Shown one piece after another: positions 54,904 to 64,000 of a stretch of DNA of 64,000 bases. This DNA is from Heyndrickxia sporothermodurans (lineage in GTDB: Bacteria; Bacillota; Bacilli; Bacillales; Bacillaceae_C). The position numbers were made by a program, and so were the translations under genes. How positions within the stretch are numbered: the first letter of the stretch is position 1; every line of letters begins with the position of its first letter. The stretch covers positions 186,001 to 250,000 of the forward strand of contig BORH01000003.1 in NCBI GenBank assembly GCA_018333075.1. The letters are read 5' to 3'. Below the pieces are notes generated by a model. That model ran no database searches. It saw nothing but the letters and a program-made list of their open reading frames with translations, and had not been told where the DNA came from.

Positions 54904-55527
54904 ATGAAGTTAATGAAGAATGATCTATTATTATGGATGGAAAAAACAAACGAAAAGATTCAAGAAAATAAGGGATATTTAACTACTCTTGACCAGGCAA
55001 TTGGAGATGGAGATCACGGAATAAATATGGCTAGAGGATTTCAGGAGGTAGTTAATAAAATCTCCATTGCCAATTATGAATCTATTTCAGATTGTCTAAA
55101 AGATATTGCTATGATACTTCTGTCAAAGGTAGGTGGGGCATCTGGACCATTATACGGAACGGCATTCTTGAGGATGTCTAATGGGATAAAAGGAAAACAG
55201 ATAGTTGATAAAGAATCCTTTACAACTGCGATCGATGAGGCAATAAATGGAATGGTTCAAAGAGGGAAAGCCAAGGTAGGAGATAAAACACTTCTTGATG
55301 TTTGGCTGCCGGTATTAAAGTATTTAAAGGAAAGCAGCTATATCGATTGGAATGAATTCGAACAAGTTGCTAAACTTTCAATGGAAAGTACAAAAGATTT
55401 AATAGCGATAAAAGGGAGAGCCTCTTATTTGAAAGAACGATCTATTGGACATCTGGATCCAGGATCTGTTTCATCCTACTTACTATTTCAAGCACTTTCA
55501 GAGGTAGCTAGGGAGGCTGAAAAGTAA
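54904..55527 (+). CDS. dhaL: Dihydroxyacetone kinase subunit DhaL (ADP-binding)
   Basis: 207 residues from ATG 54904; GTG 54895 is the alternative. The helical barrel holds ADP and Mg through LDQAIGDGDHGINMARGF; GGASGPLYGT and GAVSS-like DPGSVSSY complete the site. DhaM rephosphorylates the bound ADP. Shares one base with dhaM, so coupled. Confidence 0.94.
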   Translation: MKLMKNDLLLWMEKTNEKIQENKGYLTTLDQAIGDGDHGINMARGFQEVVNKISIANYESISDCLKDIAMILLSKVGGASGPLYGTAFLRMSNGIKGKQIVDKESFTTAIDEAINGMVQRGKAKVGDKTLLDVWLPVLKYLKESSYIDWNEFEQVAKLSMESTKDLIAIKGRASYLKERSIGHLDPGSVSSYLLFQALSEVAREAEK

Positions 55528-55901
55528 TGGCACAAGTAGGAATCGTTCTTGTTTCACATAGTATAAAAGTGGTAGAAGGAATAAAAGATATACTTTTCCA
55601 AGTTGTTGACAATGTCCCAATTGAAATAGCTGGTGGAACGGCTGAAAATGAAATAGGTACTAGCATAGAAAAAATTCTTTTTGCCATTGAACGGGCATAT
55701 AGTGAAGCTGGGGTCATTCTTCTTTTTGATTTAGGGAGCGCTAGAATGAATGCAGAGTTAGCAATTGAAATGACTGAATATAGCAATGTGAAAATAGCAG
55801 AGAACATTCCGCTTTTAGAAGGAGCTTATATCGCTGCAGTAGAGTCAAGTATTGGGAAAGAGATTGATGAAATTCTTTCCATTTTATCAGAATCGTTTTA
55901 A
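55527..55901 (+). CDS. dhaM: PTS-dependent phosphocarrier DhaM, single-domain
   Basis: 124 residues, EIIA-Man-like: GIVLVSHSIKVVEGI with phospho-His11, IEIAGGTAENEIGTS and LLFDLGSARMNAE. It takes phosphate from HPr and gives it to ADP on DhaL. Only the IIA domain is present, as in other Firmicutes; the longer HPr-EI fusions are Proteobacterial. A terminator follows. Confidence 0.94.
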   Translation: MAQVGIVLVSHSIKVVEGIKDILFQVVDNVPIEIAGGTAENEIGTSIEKILFAIERAYSEAGVILLFDLGSARMNAELAIEMTEYSNVKIAENIPLLEGAYIAAVESSIGKEIDEILSILSESF

Positions 55902-55935
55902 GCTGGGAGTACTATTAAACGATTAAAGAATAAAT

Positions 55936-56108
55936 CCCGGTCTAATCAAGACCGGGTATATATAAGGAGGTACACTAGACTTGTTGGGGGGGAGTCTAGT
56001 ATATAGATAAGGCACTGCTTATCTTGGGTACTTTAGTATCTTACAATACAAATCCTATATAAGAATGAAAAAAAGATGATAATAAAATGAGAAACAAAAT
56101 AGACACAA
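55936..56108 (+). ncRNA. Structured repeat, copy 1 (terminator plus two hairpins and conserved tail)
   Basis: Three stems in order: CCCGGTCT/AGACCGGG (55936-55943 with 55949-55956), ACTAGACT/AGTCTAGT (55974-55981 with 55993-56000) with a G7 loop, and GATAAG/CTTATC (56006-56011 with 56018-56023). AAGGAGG lies between stems 1 and 2. A conserved AT tail runs to 56108. The same design recurs at 58421-58600 with compensating changes in stems 1 and 3. Stem 1 also acts as the dhaM terminator. RNA function is inferred. Confidence 0.6.
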
Positions 56109-56130
56109 TTAAATTCATTTTTTTAAGCAG

Positions 56131-56667
56131 CTACCAATTCATACGCACCTTTAAAGAGGTGATATGTGCGAGATGGTGTTGGGAATGCCAAGCATATAAT
56201 GCGAGAGTTTCATTTAAACTAATTTTTTTATTCAATTCAGGATGTAAAAACATTTTGTTGTAATCATTTTCACTGATCGATTCTAATAAATGAACCCATC
56301 TCATATGTAAAGCTTCTAATAATTGCAAGGAAATGTCAGATGGGACATTTCGTGAATCATCAAGATTTGCCCATAGATTTTCTTTATATGGTTTAATGGT
56401 TGGTTCGTTTTCTGTTAATGCTAGTTTAAAGCGAATAAAACTGTTCATATGACTATCAGCCAAGTGATGTACAACCTGTAGTACAGTCCATCCGTTAGGG
56501 CGATACGGAGTATTTAATTGTTCAGGAGTTAAGTTAGCAATTGCTTCAGTTAATCGTTTAGGAGTCTCCTTTAATATTTGAATCCACTCTTTCCTCAATT
56601 CATTTGTATAGACGGTTGGTGCGGTAAACTTTCCAATGGGAAACTGTAAATTATCCATCGTCATCAC
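56131..56667 (-). CDS. yfiT: YfiT/BstA-like DinB-fold metal-dependent protein
   Basis: 178 residues. The four-helix DinB bundle with three metal His: VVHHLADSH (about 67-75) and YAWHSQHHLAHI near the C-terminus. FRPNGWTVLQVVHHLADSHM-type sequence matches Bacillus YfiT, a putative metal-dependent hydrolase related to bacillithiol transferases. ATG at 56667 or the second ATG two codons in (MDNLQFPIG). Monocistronic, lying between the two structured repeats. Confidence 0.88.
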   Translation of the reverse strand: MMTMDNLQFPIGKFTAPTVYTNELRKEWIQILKETPKRLTEAIANLTPEQLNTPYRPNGWTVLQVVHHLADSHMNSFIRFKLALTENEPTIKPYKENLWANLDDSRNVPSDISLQLLEALHMRWVHLLESISENDYNKMFLHPELNKKISLNETLALYAWHSQHHLAHITSLKVRMNW

Positions 56668-57032
56668 TCCTTCTTTTCCTTTCTACTATTATATAAAAAA
56701 TAAGTGTTTTACGTTGGCATTAAATTAAAAATTCTATCAGTTAACTGAAAATTGAAAGATTAAATTTTTATTTATTTTTGTTAAAATATTCCTAGGTGAT
56801 TGGTAGGGATTAATTTTTCATGTTTATTACAATGTGTCTGATAATTGATTATTATCAAAAAATACATACTTCAAAAGCCTTATAAAACAAAATTTTATAG
56901 GAATTGACTAGTTTTTTAAATAAAAAGAATGATTCATTAAGTCTATTGTTTGAAAATTTAGAATTTATTATACTATTTTTGTATCCAGCTAGATCTGGGT
57001 GCAAAATTTATAGTTGAGAGGAGAAATGAGAG
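56668..57032. other. Regulatory spacer upstream of the subtilisin gene
   Basis: No gene. AT-rich divergent spacer. TTGTTT, 16-17 bp, TATACT (about 56947-56975) could be a SigA promoter for the protease; long spacers of this kind often carry several regulator sites in protease genes. Confidence 0.4.
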
Positions 57033-58292
57033 ATGAGGAAAAGAAGGATGTTTAGTACAGCTTTACTAAGTTTGGCAATGGGTCTATCTATGTTTTCGAC
57101 AGGGGCATTCGCTGAGACTACTAATCAATCAGAAAAGGCAAGTGTACAGGATTCCTACCGCGTCTTAATTCAAGCTCCAAATTCTGAGAAAGCTAAGCTG
57201 CAAAGTAACTATGAGGTTCATAGGAACTTTGGAAAAGAAGGCTTTACAACAACTGTAAATGAAAAGCAATATGAAGCATTAAAGAAAAATAAAAATATTC
57301 AAATTGAAAAAGTAGAAAAGGTAGAAATACAAGCTAAGTCTCCAATCAAAGCTACGGCTTCTCCAAGTACTCAAGTACCTTGGGGTATAAAGGCAATCTA
57401 TAATGATAGCAGTCTCACAAAATCATCAGGCGGGGATGGAATCAAAGTAGCCGTTCTTGACACGGGTGTGGACAAAACACATGTAGATTTAGTCCAAAAT
57501 GTCGAGCAATGTAAAAATTTTACGACGAGCAGTACGTATGTAAATGGAAGCTGTGCAGATCGCAATGGCCATGGTACACATGTTTCGGGTACTGTTTTAG
57601 CAAATGGTGGATCTAATGGACAAGGTGTCTATGGTGTTGCTCCCGAGGCTGAGCTATGGGCATATAAAGTTCTAGGCGACAATGGCTCTGGGTATTCTGA
57701 TGATATTGCTGCAGCAATCCGCCATGCAGCTGATGAAGGTACTCGTACTGGCTCAAAAGTGATTGTTTCGATGTCTTTAGGTTCAAGTGGCAAGGACACT
57801 TTGATCTCTAATGCTGTAGATTATGCATATAGCAAAGGAGTATTAGTTGTTGCAGCAGCTGGAAATAGTGGGCCGAGCAGCAATACAATAGGTTATCCAG
57901 GTGCACTTGTAAATGCAATAGCAGTAGCTGCATTAGAAAATGTACAATCAAATGGCACCTATCGTGTGGCCGATTTCTCATCCCGTGGAAACCCTGCTAC
58001 TGCAGGTGACTATGTAATTCAAGAGAGAGATGTAGAAGTTTCCGCACCAGGTGCCAGCATTGAATCGACATGGCCTAATGGTCGATATAATACGATAAGT
58101 GGAACGTCTATGGCAACTCCACATGTCTCAGGCTTAGCTGCTAAAATTTGGTCATTAAATAAAAGCTTATCAAATGTACAATTACGTACTGAATTACAGA
58201 ATCGGGCAAAAGCCTATGATATTAAAGGAGGAATAGGTGCCTCCATAGGAGATGATTATGCATCAGGATTTGGGTTTCCAAGAGTCCGATAA
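57033..58292 (+). CDS. Secreted subtilisin-family serine protease
   Basis: 419 residues: signal peptide (LLSLAMGLSMFSTGAFA, cleavage near 27), inhibitor-I9 propeptide (about 40-100), and an S8 catalytic domain with Asp143 (VAVLDTGVD), His180 (DRNGHGTHVSGT), Asn278 (AAAGNSG) and Ser359 (ISGTSMATPHVSG). Cys160 and Cys174 probably form a disulfide in a loop, and LWAYKVLGDNGSGYSDDIAA is typical of the sphericase/psychrophilic-subtilisin group, not of AprE. ATG after GAGAGGAGAAATGAG. Extracellular protein degradation. Confidence 0.95.
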   Translation: MRKRRMFSTALLSLAMGLSMFSTGAFAETTNQSEKASVQDSYRVLIQAPNSEKAKLQSNYEVHRNFGKEGFTTTVNEKQYEALKKNKNIQIEKVEKVEIQAKSPIKATASPSTQVPWGIKAIYNDSSLTKSSGGDGIKVAVLDTGVDKTHVDLVQNVEQCKNFTTSSTYVNGSCADRNGHGTHVSGTVLANGGSNGQGVYGVAPEAELWAYKVLGDNGSGYSDDIAAAIRHAADEGTRTGSKVIVSMSLGSSGKDTLISNAVDYAYSKGVLVVAAAGNSGPSSNTIGYPGALVNAIAVAALENVQSNGTYRVADFSSRGNPATAGDYVIQERDVEVSAPGASIESTWPNGRYNTISGTSMATPHVSGLAAKIWSLNKSLSNVQLRTELQNRAKAYDIKGGIGASIGDDYASGFGFPRVR

Positions 58293-58420
58293 GCTTTAGT
58301 AATCAATTAGAGCCAATTCCACAAAAAATAAGTGGGATTGGTTCTTTTATTTAAAATAAACAGAGCTGGAAAATAGAAATTTATAGTTAAGCTTAGTGGT
58401 ATCTTTTGTAGAAATAAAAT

Positions 58421-58600
58421 CCCGGTCCAAAATTTGGGCCGGGTATATGAAAGGAGGGTATACTAGACTGTAATAGGGGGGAGTCTAGTTTTTCAGGGTT
58501 AAGGATTGCTTGTCCTTGGTACACATTTATCATAAAACAGTTTTCCTAAATAACGATGAAAAAAAGATGATAATAAAATGAGAAACAAAATTGACACAAA
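58421..58600 (+). ncRNA. Structured repeat, copy 2
   Basis: Stems: CCCGGTCC/GGGCCGGG (58421-58428 with 58436-58443), ACTAGACT/AGTCTAGT (58462-58469 with 58482-58489) with a G6 loop, and AAGGA/TCCTT (58501-58505 with 58513-58517). An AAAGGAGGG lies between stems 1 and 2, as in copy 1. The tail GATGAAAAAAAGATGATAAT and beyond is almost identical to copy 1 over some 40 bp. Follows the subtilisin gene by about 130 bp. Confidence 0.6.
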
Positions 58601-58768
58601 ATTTGATTGTTAGTAGTGTTTTAGAGATAAAATAGTGATTTGACTTCAACAGAATGACGAAAACAAATAGAGCAACTATTTATAAAAATATGCAAATATA
58701 TATGTGAGACTAGCCTTCGCAAAATGTATAAAACAAGCATTTAATACATTATTAGGAGGTGAAGTCTC

Positions 58769-59323
58769 TTGTTTAAATTATTTCTTGATCCTGGTCATGG
58801 CGGGAGTGATTCAGGGGCTAATGCAAATGGATTACTAGAAAAGAATTTAACCTTAGCAATTACCTTGAAAATACGTGAAATTCTTGAGAATGAATATGAA
58901 AATATCTCAATCAAGATGAGCCGAACAACAGATCAAACGATTAGTCTTTCTGAAAGGACTAATGCAGCAAATAATTGGAATGCACATTACTACCTATCTA
59001 TCCATATTAATGCTGGTGGAGGTAAAGGTTTTGAAAGCTATGTTTACCCTAATATAGGCTCTCCTACAACTACTTATCAAAAAACAATTCATAATGAGGT
59101 TATTAAGGTCAATGAATTGAAAAATAGAAGAGCAAAAGAGGCTGATTTCCATGTACTTAGAGAGTCTCATATGCCTGCATTACTAACAGAAAATGGTTTC
59201 ATAGACAAAGAAGCAGATGCAAATAAAATGAAAAGTAAAAATTGGATAGATGCTGTAGCATTAGGACATGTTAATGGACTGGCAGCAGCATTTAATCTCA
59301 AAAAGAAAACTACAAGGTTGTGA
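58769..59323 (+). CDS. N-acetylmuramoyl-L-alanine amidase (Amidase_3), LysM tail frameshifted
   Basis: 184 residues, catalytic domain complete: LFLDPGHGGSDSGA (zinc His), LLEKNLTLAI (zinc Glu), YYLSIHINAGGG (zinc His) and LLTENGFIDKEAD (catalytic Glu). TTG start eight bases after AGGAGGTGA. No signal peptide, as in phage or mother-cell lysins. The frame stops after KKKTTRL, but one frame over the DNA continues as a LysM domain, so the wall-binding tail was lost by a frameshift. The enzyme may still work without it. Confidence 0.88.
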   Translation: MFKLFLDPGHGGSDSGANANGLLEKNLTLAITLKIREILENEYENISIKMSRTTDQTISLSERTNAANNWNAHYYLSIHINAGGGKGFESYVYPNIGSPTTTYQKTIHNEVIKVNELKNRRAKEADFHVLRESHMPALLTENGFIDKEADANKMKSKNWIDAVALGHVNGLAAAFNLKKKTTRL

Positions 59324-59445
59324 ATGGAGATACAGTCTTTTCATTAAGCAAAAAATATAATAGTTCTGTGGAACAAGTAAAAAAATGGAATAACCTCAAT
59401 AAAGATTACCGATTCAAATCGGGCAAATCTTCGAGTGAAATACTG
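59314..59445 (+). pseudogene. Out-of-frame LysM tail of the amidase
   Basis: YKVVNGDTVFSLSKKYNSSV and EQVKKWNNLNKDYRFKSGK: most of a LysM domain in the frame next to the amidase, beginning at the amidase stop. The last strand (QxLRV-like) is scrambled, so more than one change has accumulated. Confidence 0.75.
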
Positions 59446-59678
59446 GAGAGGGAGTATTGTATATTCCATCTTCTATTTTGGGATTAATTATTCCATTACG
59501 ATTTTTTGTCTGCAATTCCATTGTATAGTTTGACAGTCTCTTATTAAAAGCTTAAAACTAGGCGAAAAATTAGAACCATTAAAAGGGGTGGCTAAACAAA
59601 TACATTTTCAAAACTAAGTTTGATATTCATATCCTGCGAGTGGTTAGGCAATAACTAAAATAAAAAGGAGGATATTGA

Positions 59679-59837
59679 ATGGATATCAAAGTTGGCCAAA
59701 TATACAAGCTAAAGGATAAAGATGAAATAGCGATGGTGATCGGAATAAGGAATAATAGAATTTTTCTAGGGAACGGTAACTCATTGTCAAACAATGCCAT
59801 TCAAAATCATTATATCCTTTTAAAAGATGTCAATTGA
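59679..59837 (+). CDS. Small hypothetical protein, 52 residues
   Basis: ATG after AAAAGGAGGATATTGA, an excellent ribosome site, and a terminator seven bases beyond the stop. Sequence MDIKVGQIYKLKDKDEIAMV then a beta-rich second half (GIRNNRIFLGNGNSLS). Soluble, SH3-like barrel in feel. No family recognised. Confidence 0.65.
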   Translation: MDIKVGQIYKLKDKDEIAMVIGIRNNRIFLGNGNSLSNNAIQNHYILLKDVN

Positions 59838-59843
59838 GATTTT

Positions 59844-59864
59844 AAGCCCAATTATTTAGGGCTT
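59844..59864 (+). terminator. Terminator of the 52-residue gene
   Basis: AAGCCC (59844-59849) pairs with GGGCTT (59859-59864) and is followed by TTTT. Confidence 0.85.
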
Positions 59865-60096
59865 TTTTAATTTTATTTAACTTCGTCCAAGCAATCAATC
59901 TTATAATAGTCCAGTTTAAAACATTATTTTTACATCAATTCTCAAAAGAATATTAGAAAGGATGAATAGTGAATTTGGTGAATTATTTATATGATATGAA
60001 ATATATGAAAATTTGTCGAAAAATAGCTTTTATTGTTGATAAAATATAGTGATGGTTATAAAATGAATATTAGCAAAAATTACTAAGCAATATCTA

Positions 60097-60182
60097 CGAT
60101 AAAGGCAAACCTTGCGAAAGTGAGGGACGCAAAGCCACGGGTCTAAGGTTCCTTAGGAGCGATGATCGCCGGGCCGCCGAAT
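60097..60182 (+). ncRNA. Cyclic-di-GMP-I (GEMM) riboswitch aptamer
   Basis: Conserved core AAAGGCAAACC, a GAAA tetraloop hairpin, GGGACGCAAAGCCACGGGTC, then the second stem and CCGGGCCGCCGA. These are the invariant elements of the class I c-di-GMP riboswitch. It lies 110 bp upstream of an unknown gene and is followed by a terminator hairpin, so c-di-GMP controls transcription of that gene. Confidence 0.95.
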
Positions 60183-60210
60183 AGTCATATTACAGGGATT
60201 CATTTATTGG

Positions 60211-60241
60211 CTATTTCTTTTTTGTAGAGATAGTTTTTTTT
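60211..60241 (+). terminator. Expression-platform terminator of the riboswitch
   Basis: CTATTTCT (60211-60218) pairs with AGAGATAG (60226-60233) with one G-T pair, followed by eight T. It ends 50 bp before the coding start, so its formation would stop transcription before the gene. Confidence 0.85.
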
Positions 60242-60292
60242 GTTGTTTTCGACTTATGCATAAAACTATTTTCTTGCTTGAGGAGGATTACA

Positions 60293-60607
60293 ATGGAAAA
60301 GCCATTAATTGAAATTGATTCATCTTTAGGTTACTCTCATGTTCGAATTAGCTTAAATCAGATTAAAGGACTATTAAATACTTATATACGACCTTTATCA
60401 GGTTTAAAAGTTAGATCAAGTGAAGGGGAGTTATTGGAGGTAAATGCGGAAACATTGATTAGTCTGTTAATTAATAACTTACAAAGAACGCAACTACTTG
60501 AACTCCTTCATATGTTTCAAATCATTAGAAAGCGCAAATCAAATATTCAACATTATTTGGAGTATATTTTACAAGGAATTACAATAAAGGATACATTAAA
60601 AAAATAA
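60293..60607 (+). CDS. Unknown protein under c-di-GMP riboswitch control
   Basis: 104 residues from ATG 60293, behind GAGGAGGATTACA. Sequence MEKPLIEIDSSLGYSHVRIS, then LKVRSSEGELLEVNAETLIS and a helical second half. No signal, no membrane helix, no GGDEF/EAL/PilZ motif. I recognise no family. Riboswitch control suggests a role in the switch between motile and sessile life, surface structures or spore/biofilm functions. Monocistronic, with a terminator behind. Confidence 0.8.
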   Translation: MEKPLIEIDSSLGYSHVRISLNQIKGLLNTYIRPLSGLKVRSSEGELLEVNAETLISLLINNLQRTQLLELLHMFQIIRKRKSNIQHYLEYILQGITIKDTLKK

Positions 60608-60637
60608 GGAATTAGATTTTAGTCTTTAATATGAAAA

Positions 60638-60660
60638 AGACCCTGCACAGAGCAGGGTCT
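60638..60660. terminator. Bidirectional terminator
   Basis: AGACCCTGC (60638-60646) pairs with GCAGGGTCT (60652-60660); shared by the riboswitch-controlled gene and the convergent carbonic anhydrase gene, whose stop codon touches it. Confidence 0.88.
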
Positions 60661-61225
60661 AGTTCATTTCATATCCATTGACAATTAGATCCAGCTTCCC
60701 TGTTTCAGGGTCAATAACTAATCCATGTACAGGAATGTCTTTAGTCATTAATGGATGATTTTTGATCATATCAACACTATGTTTTACACTGTCTTCTACG
60801 TGTTTAAATCCTTGGAACCATTTGTGTAAATCAATTCCAGAATATTTTAGCGTTTCAAATGTTTTTTCTTCGATTCCCCGTTGTTTGATTTTTTCTAAGA
60901 CAGTGCTGCTGTCAATCGCACTCATTCCACAGTCATGGTGACCGATGACTAGAACTTCATCAGCTTGCAATTCATAAACGGCAATTAATAAGCTTCTCAT
61001 GATACTTCCAAAAGGATGTGAGACCATTGCCCCAGCATTTTTAACTATCTTAACATCACCATTTTTAGTATTTGTAGCTTTATGTAATAGCTCAACAAGT
61101 CGAGTATCCATACATGTAAAAATAACTAATCGTTTGTCAGGGAATTTCGTTGTGGAAAAATCCTTATATTTTTCTTGAGAAACAAACTCTTCATTAAAAC
61201 TAAGCATCTCATTTAATAATGTCAT
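60659..61225 (-). CDS. Beta-class carbonic anhydrase
   Basis: 188 residues. Zinc ligands Cys in IFTCMDTRL (about 38) and His/Cys in IGHHDCGMSA (about 96-99); the CMDTR motif is the Asp/Arg dyad. Hydrates CO2 to bicarbonate. The sequence type is that of the short cytoplasmic Bacillus enzymes (YtiB-like). ATG after GAGGTGAAAAC. Monocistronic. Confidence 0.9.
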   Translation of the reverse strand: MTLLNEMLSFNEEFVSQEKYKDFSTTKFPDKRLVIFTCMDTRLVELLHKATNTKNGDVKIVKNAGAMVSHPFGSIMRSLLIAVYELQADEVLVIGHHDCGMSAIDSSTVLEKIKQRGIEEKTFETLKYSGIDLHKWFQGFKHVEDSVKHSVDMIKNHPLMTKDIPVHGLVIDPETGKLDLIVNGYEMN

Positions 61226-61348
61226 GTTTTCACCTCATAGATAGTATGTCATTTTGCAATACTTCGAATCATTTCTCCTTTTTATTGTAACGCAAATGAA
61301 GTGGTTTAGCATATCCTATGGGCATTTTTATTATTTTTTTTCGACTGA

Positions 61349-61377
61349 TTGCACTTTTATCTATTCCATGCTAAAGT
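61349..61377 (+). promoter_or_regulatory. SigA promoter of the yrrT operon
   Basis: TTGCAC (61349-61354), 17 bp, TAAAGT (61372-61377), 40 bp before the yrrT start. In Bacillus this operon is repressed by CymR; no convincing CymR box could be read by eye. Confidence 0.65.
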
Positions 61378-61416
61378 TAATTCATAGTTTATTTATAGGA
61401 AATGAGGGAATTGAGA

Positions 61417-62055
61417 TTGGGCAGAGAATTCAACAAGCTTTTCGATCAGTGGTCCCATTCTTATGACAATACAGTGTCCGGGAATGACCCCGAATATGAA
61501 GCTGTGTTTCTACATTATGATGATATTCTTTCCAAGGTAGCTGAAAAAGCTTCAGGTACTGTTGTCGAATTTGGTGTAGGAACAGGAAATTTAACAGAGA
61601 AACTGTTAAAAAATGGTTTGAATGTATATGGTATGGAGCCATCTGAAGGAATGAGAAAGATAGCGATGAAAAAGCTGCCAGAGGCTAAGGTATTGGACGG
61701 AGATTTTCTTGATTTTCCTAGTATTCCTGTTCAAATTGATACGTTTGTTAGCACATATGCTTTCCATCACTTAACAGAAGAAGAAAAAGGAACAGCGATT
61801 CAAAAATACAGTCTTTTATTAAAAGAAGGTGGACGTATTATTTTTGGAGATACTGTGTTTGCTACTGAAGAAGCGAAATCGGAAGTGATTAAAGATTCCA
61901 AAAGGAAGAAATTCAACCGTCTGGCAGAGGATCTTGAACGTGAATATTATACAACCATCCCAGTATTACAAGATTTATTCAATCAAAATGGATTTTCCGT
62001 CTCCTTTACAAAATTAAACCCTTTTGTATGGATTATTGATGCAAAAAAATTATAA
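61417..62055 (+). CDS. yrrT: SAM-dependent methyltransferase YrrT
   Basis: 212 residues from TTG 61417, which gives the canonical GREFNKLFDQW start behind GAGGGAATTGAGA; ATG 61402 is less likely. SAM loop VVEFGVGTGNLTEKLL, acidic end MEPSEG, and STYAFHHLTEEEKG. YrrT is the first gene of the Bacillus methionine-to-cysteine operon; its methyl acceptor is not known to me. Followed by luxS, mccA and mccB. Confidence 0.92.
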   Translation: MGREFNKLFDQWSHSYDNTVSGNDPEYEAVFLHYDDILSKVAEKASGTVVEFGVGTGNLTEKLLKNGLNVYGMEPSEGMRKIAMKKLPEAKVLDGDFLDFPSIPVQIDTFVSTYAFHHLTEEEKGTAIQKYSLLLKEGGRIIFGDTVFATEEAKSEVIKDSKRKKFNRLAEDLEREYYTTIPVLQDLFNQNGFSVSFTKLNPFVWIIDAKKL

Positions 62056-62095
62056 AACTAACAATCTATAAAGAATTTTATTGGAGATGAAATAG

Positions 62096-62566
62096 ATGAA
62101 AGCAGATAAAAAAATGAATGTAGAAAGCTTTAATTTAGATCATACAATCGTGAAAGCCCCATATGTCCGTCTAGCTGGAGTAAAAGAGGGGATAAACGGG
62201 GATGTCATTCACAAATATGATGTGCGTTTTTGCCAGCCTAATAAGGAACATATGGAAATGCCTGCACTTCATTCTTTAGAGCATATGATGGCGGAATTTA
62301 GTCGGAATTACTCCGATAAAATTGTCGATATTAGTCCAATGGGCTGTCAAACAGGTTTTTATTTTTCCCTTATTAATCATGATGACTTTGAAGATGTCCT
62401 TCATATTCTTGAAAAAACCTTGAGTGATGTTCTAGGAGCTACCGAGGTTCCAGCTTGCAATGAAGTCCAATGTGGATGGGCTGCTAGTCATAGCTTAGAA
62501 GGGGCAAAGGCAATTGCTAAAAAAATGCTAGATAAAAGAAGTGAATGGCCACAGGTGTTTGCTTAA
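62096..62566 (+). CDS. luxS: S-ribosylhomocysteine lyase
   Basis: 156 residues. Zinc ligands His59 and His63 in [10 protein letters not shown] and Cys126 in VQCGWAASH; catalytic Cys84 in MGCQTGFY. Splits S-ribosylhomocysteine into homocysteine and DPD (the autoinducer-2 precursor). ATG after TTGGAGATGAAATAG. Located between yrrT and mccA, the slot held by mtnN in B. subtilis, so homocysteine is made right before MccA uses it. Confidence 0.96.
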   Translation: MKADKKMNVESFNLDHTIVKAPYVRLAGVKEGINGDVIHKYDVRFCQPNKEHMEMPALHSLEHMMAEFSRNYSDKIVDISPMGCQTGFYFSLINHDDFEDVLHILEKTLSDVLGATEVPACNEVQCGWAASHSLEGAKAIAKKMLDKRSEWPQVFA

Positions 62567-62593
62567 TTCAAAATGGTACGAGAGGGATAATTA

Positions 62594-64000
<1,407 letters not shown>

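Overview
The window is AT-rich chromosomal DNA of a low-GC, spore-forming Gram-positive bacterium, most likely a Bacillaceae member. Reasons are the strong AGGAGG-type ribosome binding sites, frequent TTG/GTG starts, a SpoVB-like flippase, an FbpB-type basic protein, YolD fragments next to LexA-type boxes, a YfiT-type DinB protein, and a yrrT/mccA/mccB methionine-to-cysteine operon. No species can be fixed from the sequence alone. Function names rest on motif reading and remembered family features; no database search was run.

Layout. 1-3.7 kb: 3'-truncated bioY, a short-chain dehydrogenase, a C-terminal scrap of an alkaline phosphatase, and a SpoVB-family flippase. 3.8-9.7 kb: a sigma-54-dependent PRD activator (LevR/CelR type), a textbook -24/-12 promoter, a cellobiose/lactose-family PTS (IIB, IIC, IIA) and a DUF871/MupG-like protein. 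9.8-11.5 kb: an NhaC-family transporter behind a consensus promoter with a 25-bp palindromic operator. 11.6-16.9 kb: a minus-strand set (FAD amine oxidase, ornithine-cyclodeaminase-like protein, PutP-like symporter) with a divergent CdaR-type regulator. 17.0-23.4 kb: aminotransferase, ThDP enzyme, aldehyde dehydrogenase, lysine 6-dehydrogenase-like protein and IclR regulator. Together 11.6-23.4 kb reads as a lysine/pipecolate-type catabolic region converging on aminoadipate semialdehyde.

23.5-31.4 kb holds a FolC-like ligase, GNAT acetyltransferases, small unknown genes, a MacB-type ABC exporter and an FbpB-like protein. 31.5-49 kb is an accessory zone in decay: a beta-helix tailspike-like protein; broken serine hydrolase, LysR, GH25 lysozyme, LysM, XRE, YolD and DeoR genes; an IS3-family element with a nonsense mutation in orfB; an IS110-family element with an amber codon and a structured 3' RNA; many copies of a short hairpin repeat; a 4 x 20 bp tandem repeat; and tRNA-Arg(CCU) near its far end.

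49.7-55.9 kb is C1/C3 metabolism: glutathione-independent formaldehyde dehydrogenase, glpF-glpK and dhaK-dhaL-dhaM. 55.9-59.9 kb has two copies of a structured RNA-like repeat bracketing a DinB protein and a secreted subtilisin, then an amidase whose LysM tail is frameshifted. At 60.1 kb a cyclic-di-GMP-I riboswitch with a terminator platform precedes an unknown 104-residue protein. The window closes with a carbonic anhydrase and the yrrT-luxS-mccA-mccB operon, cut by the right edge.
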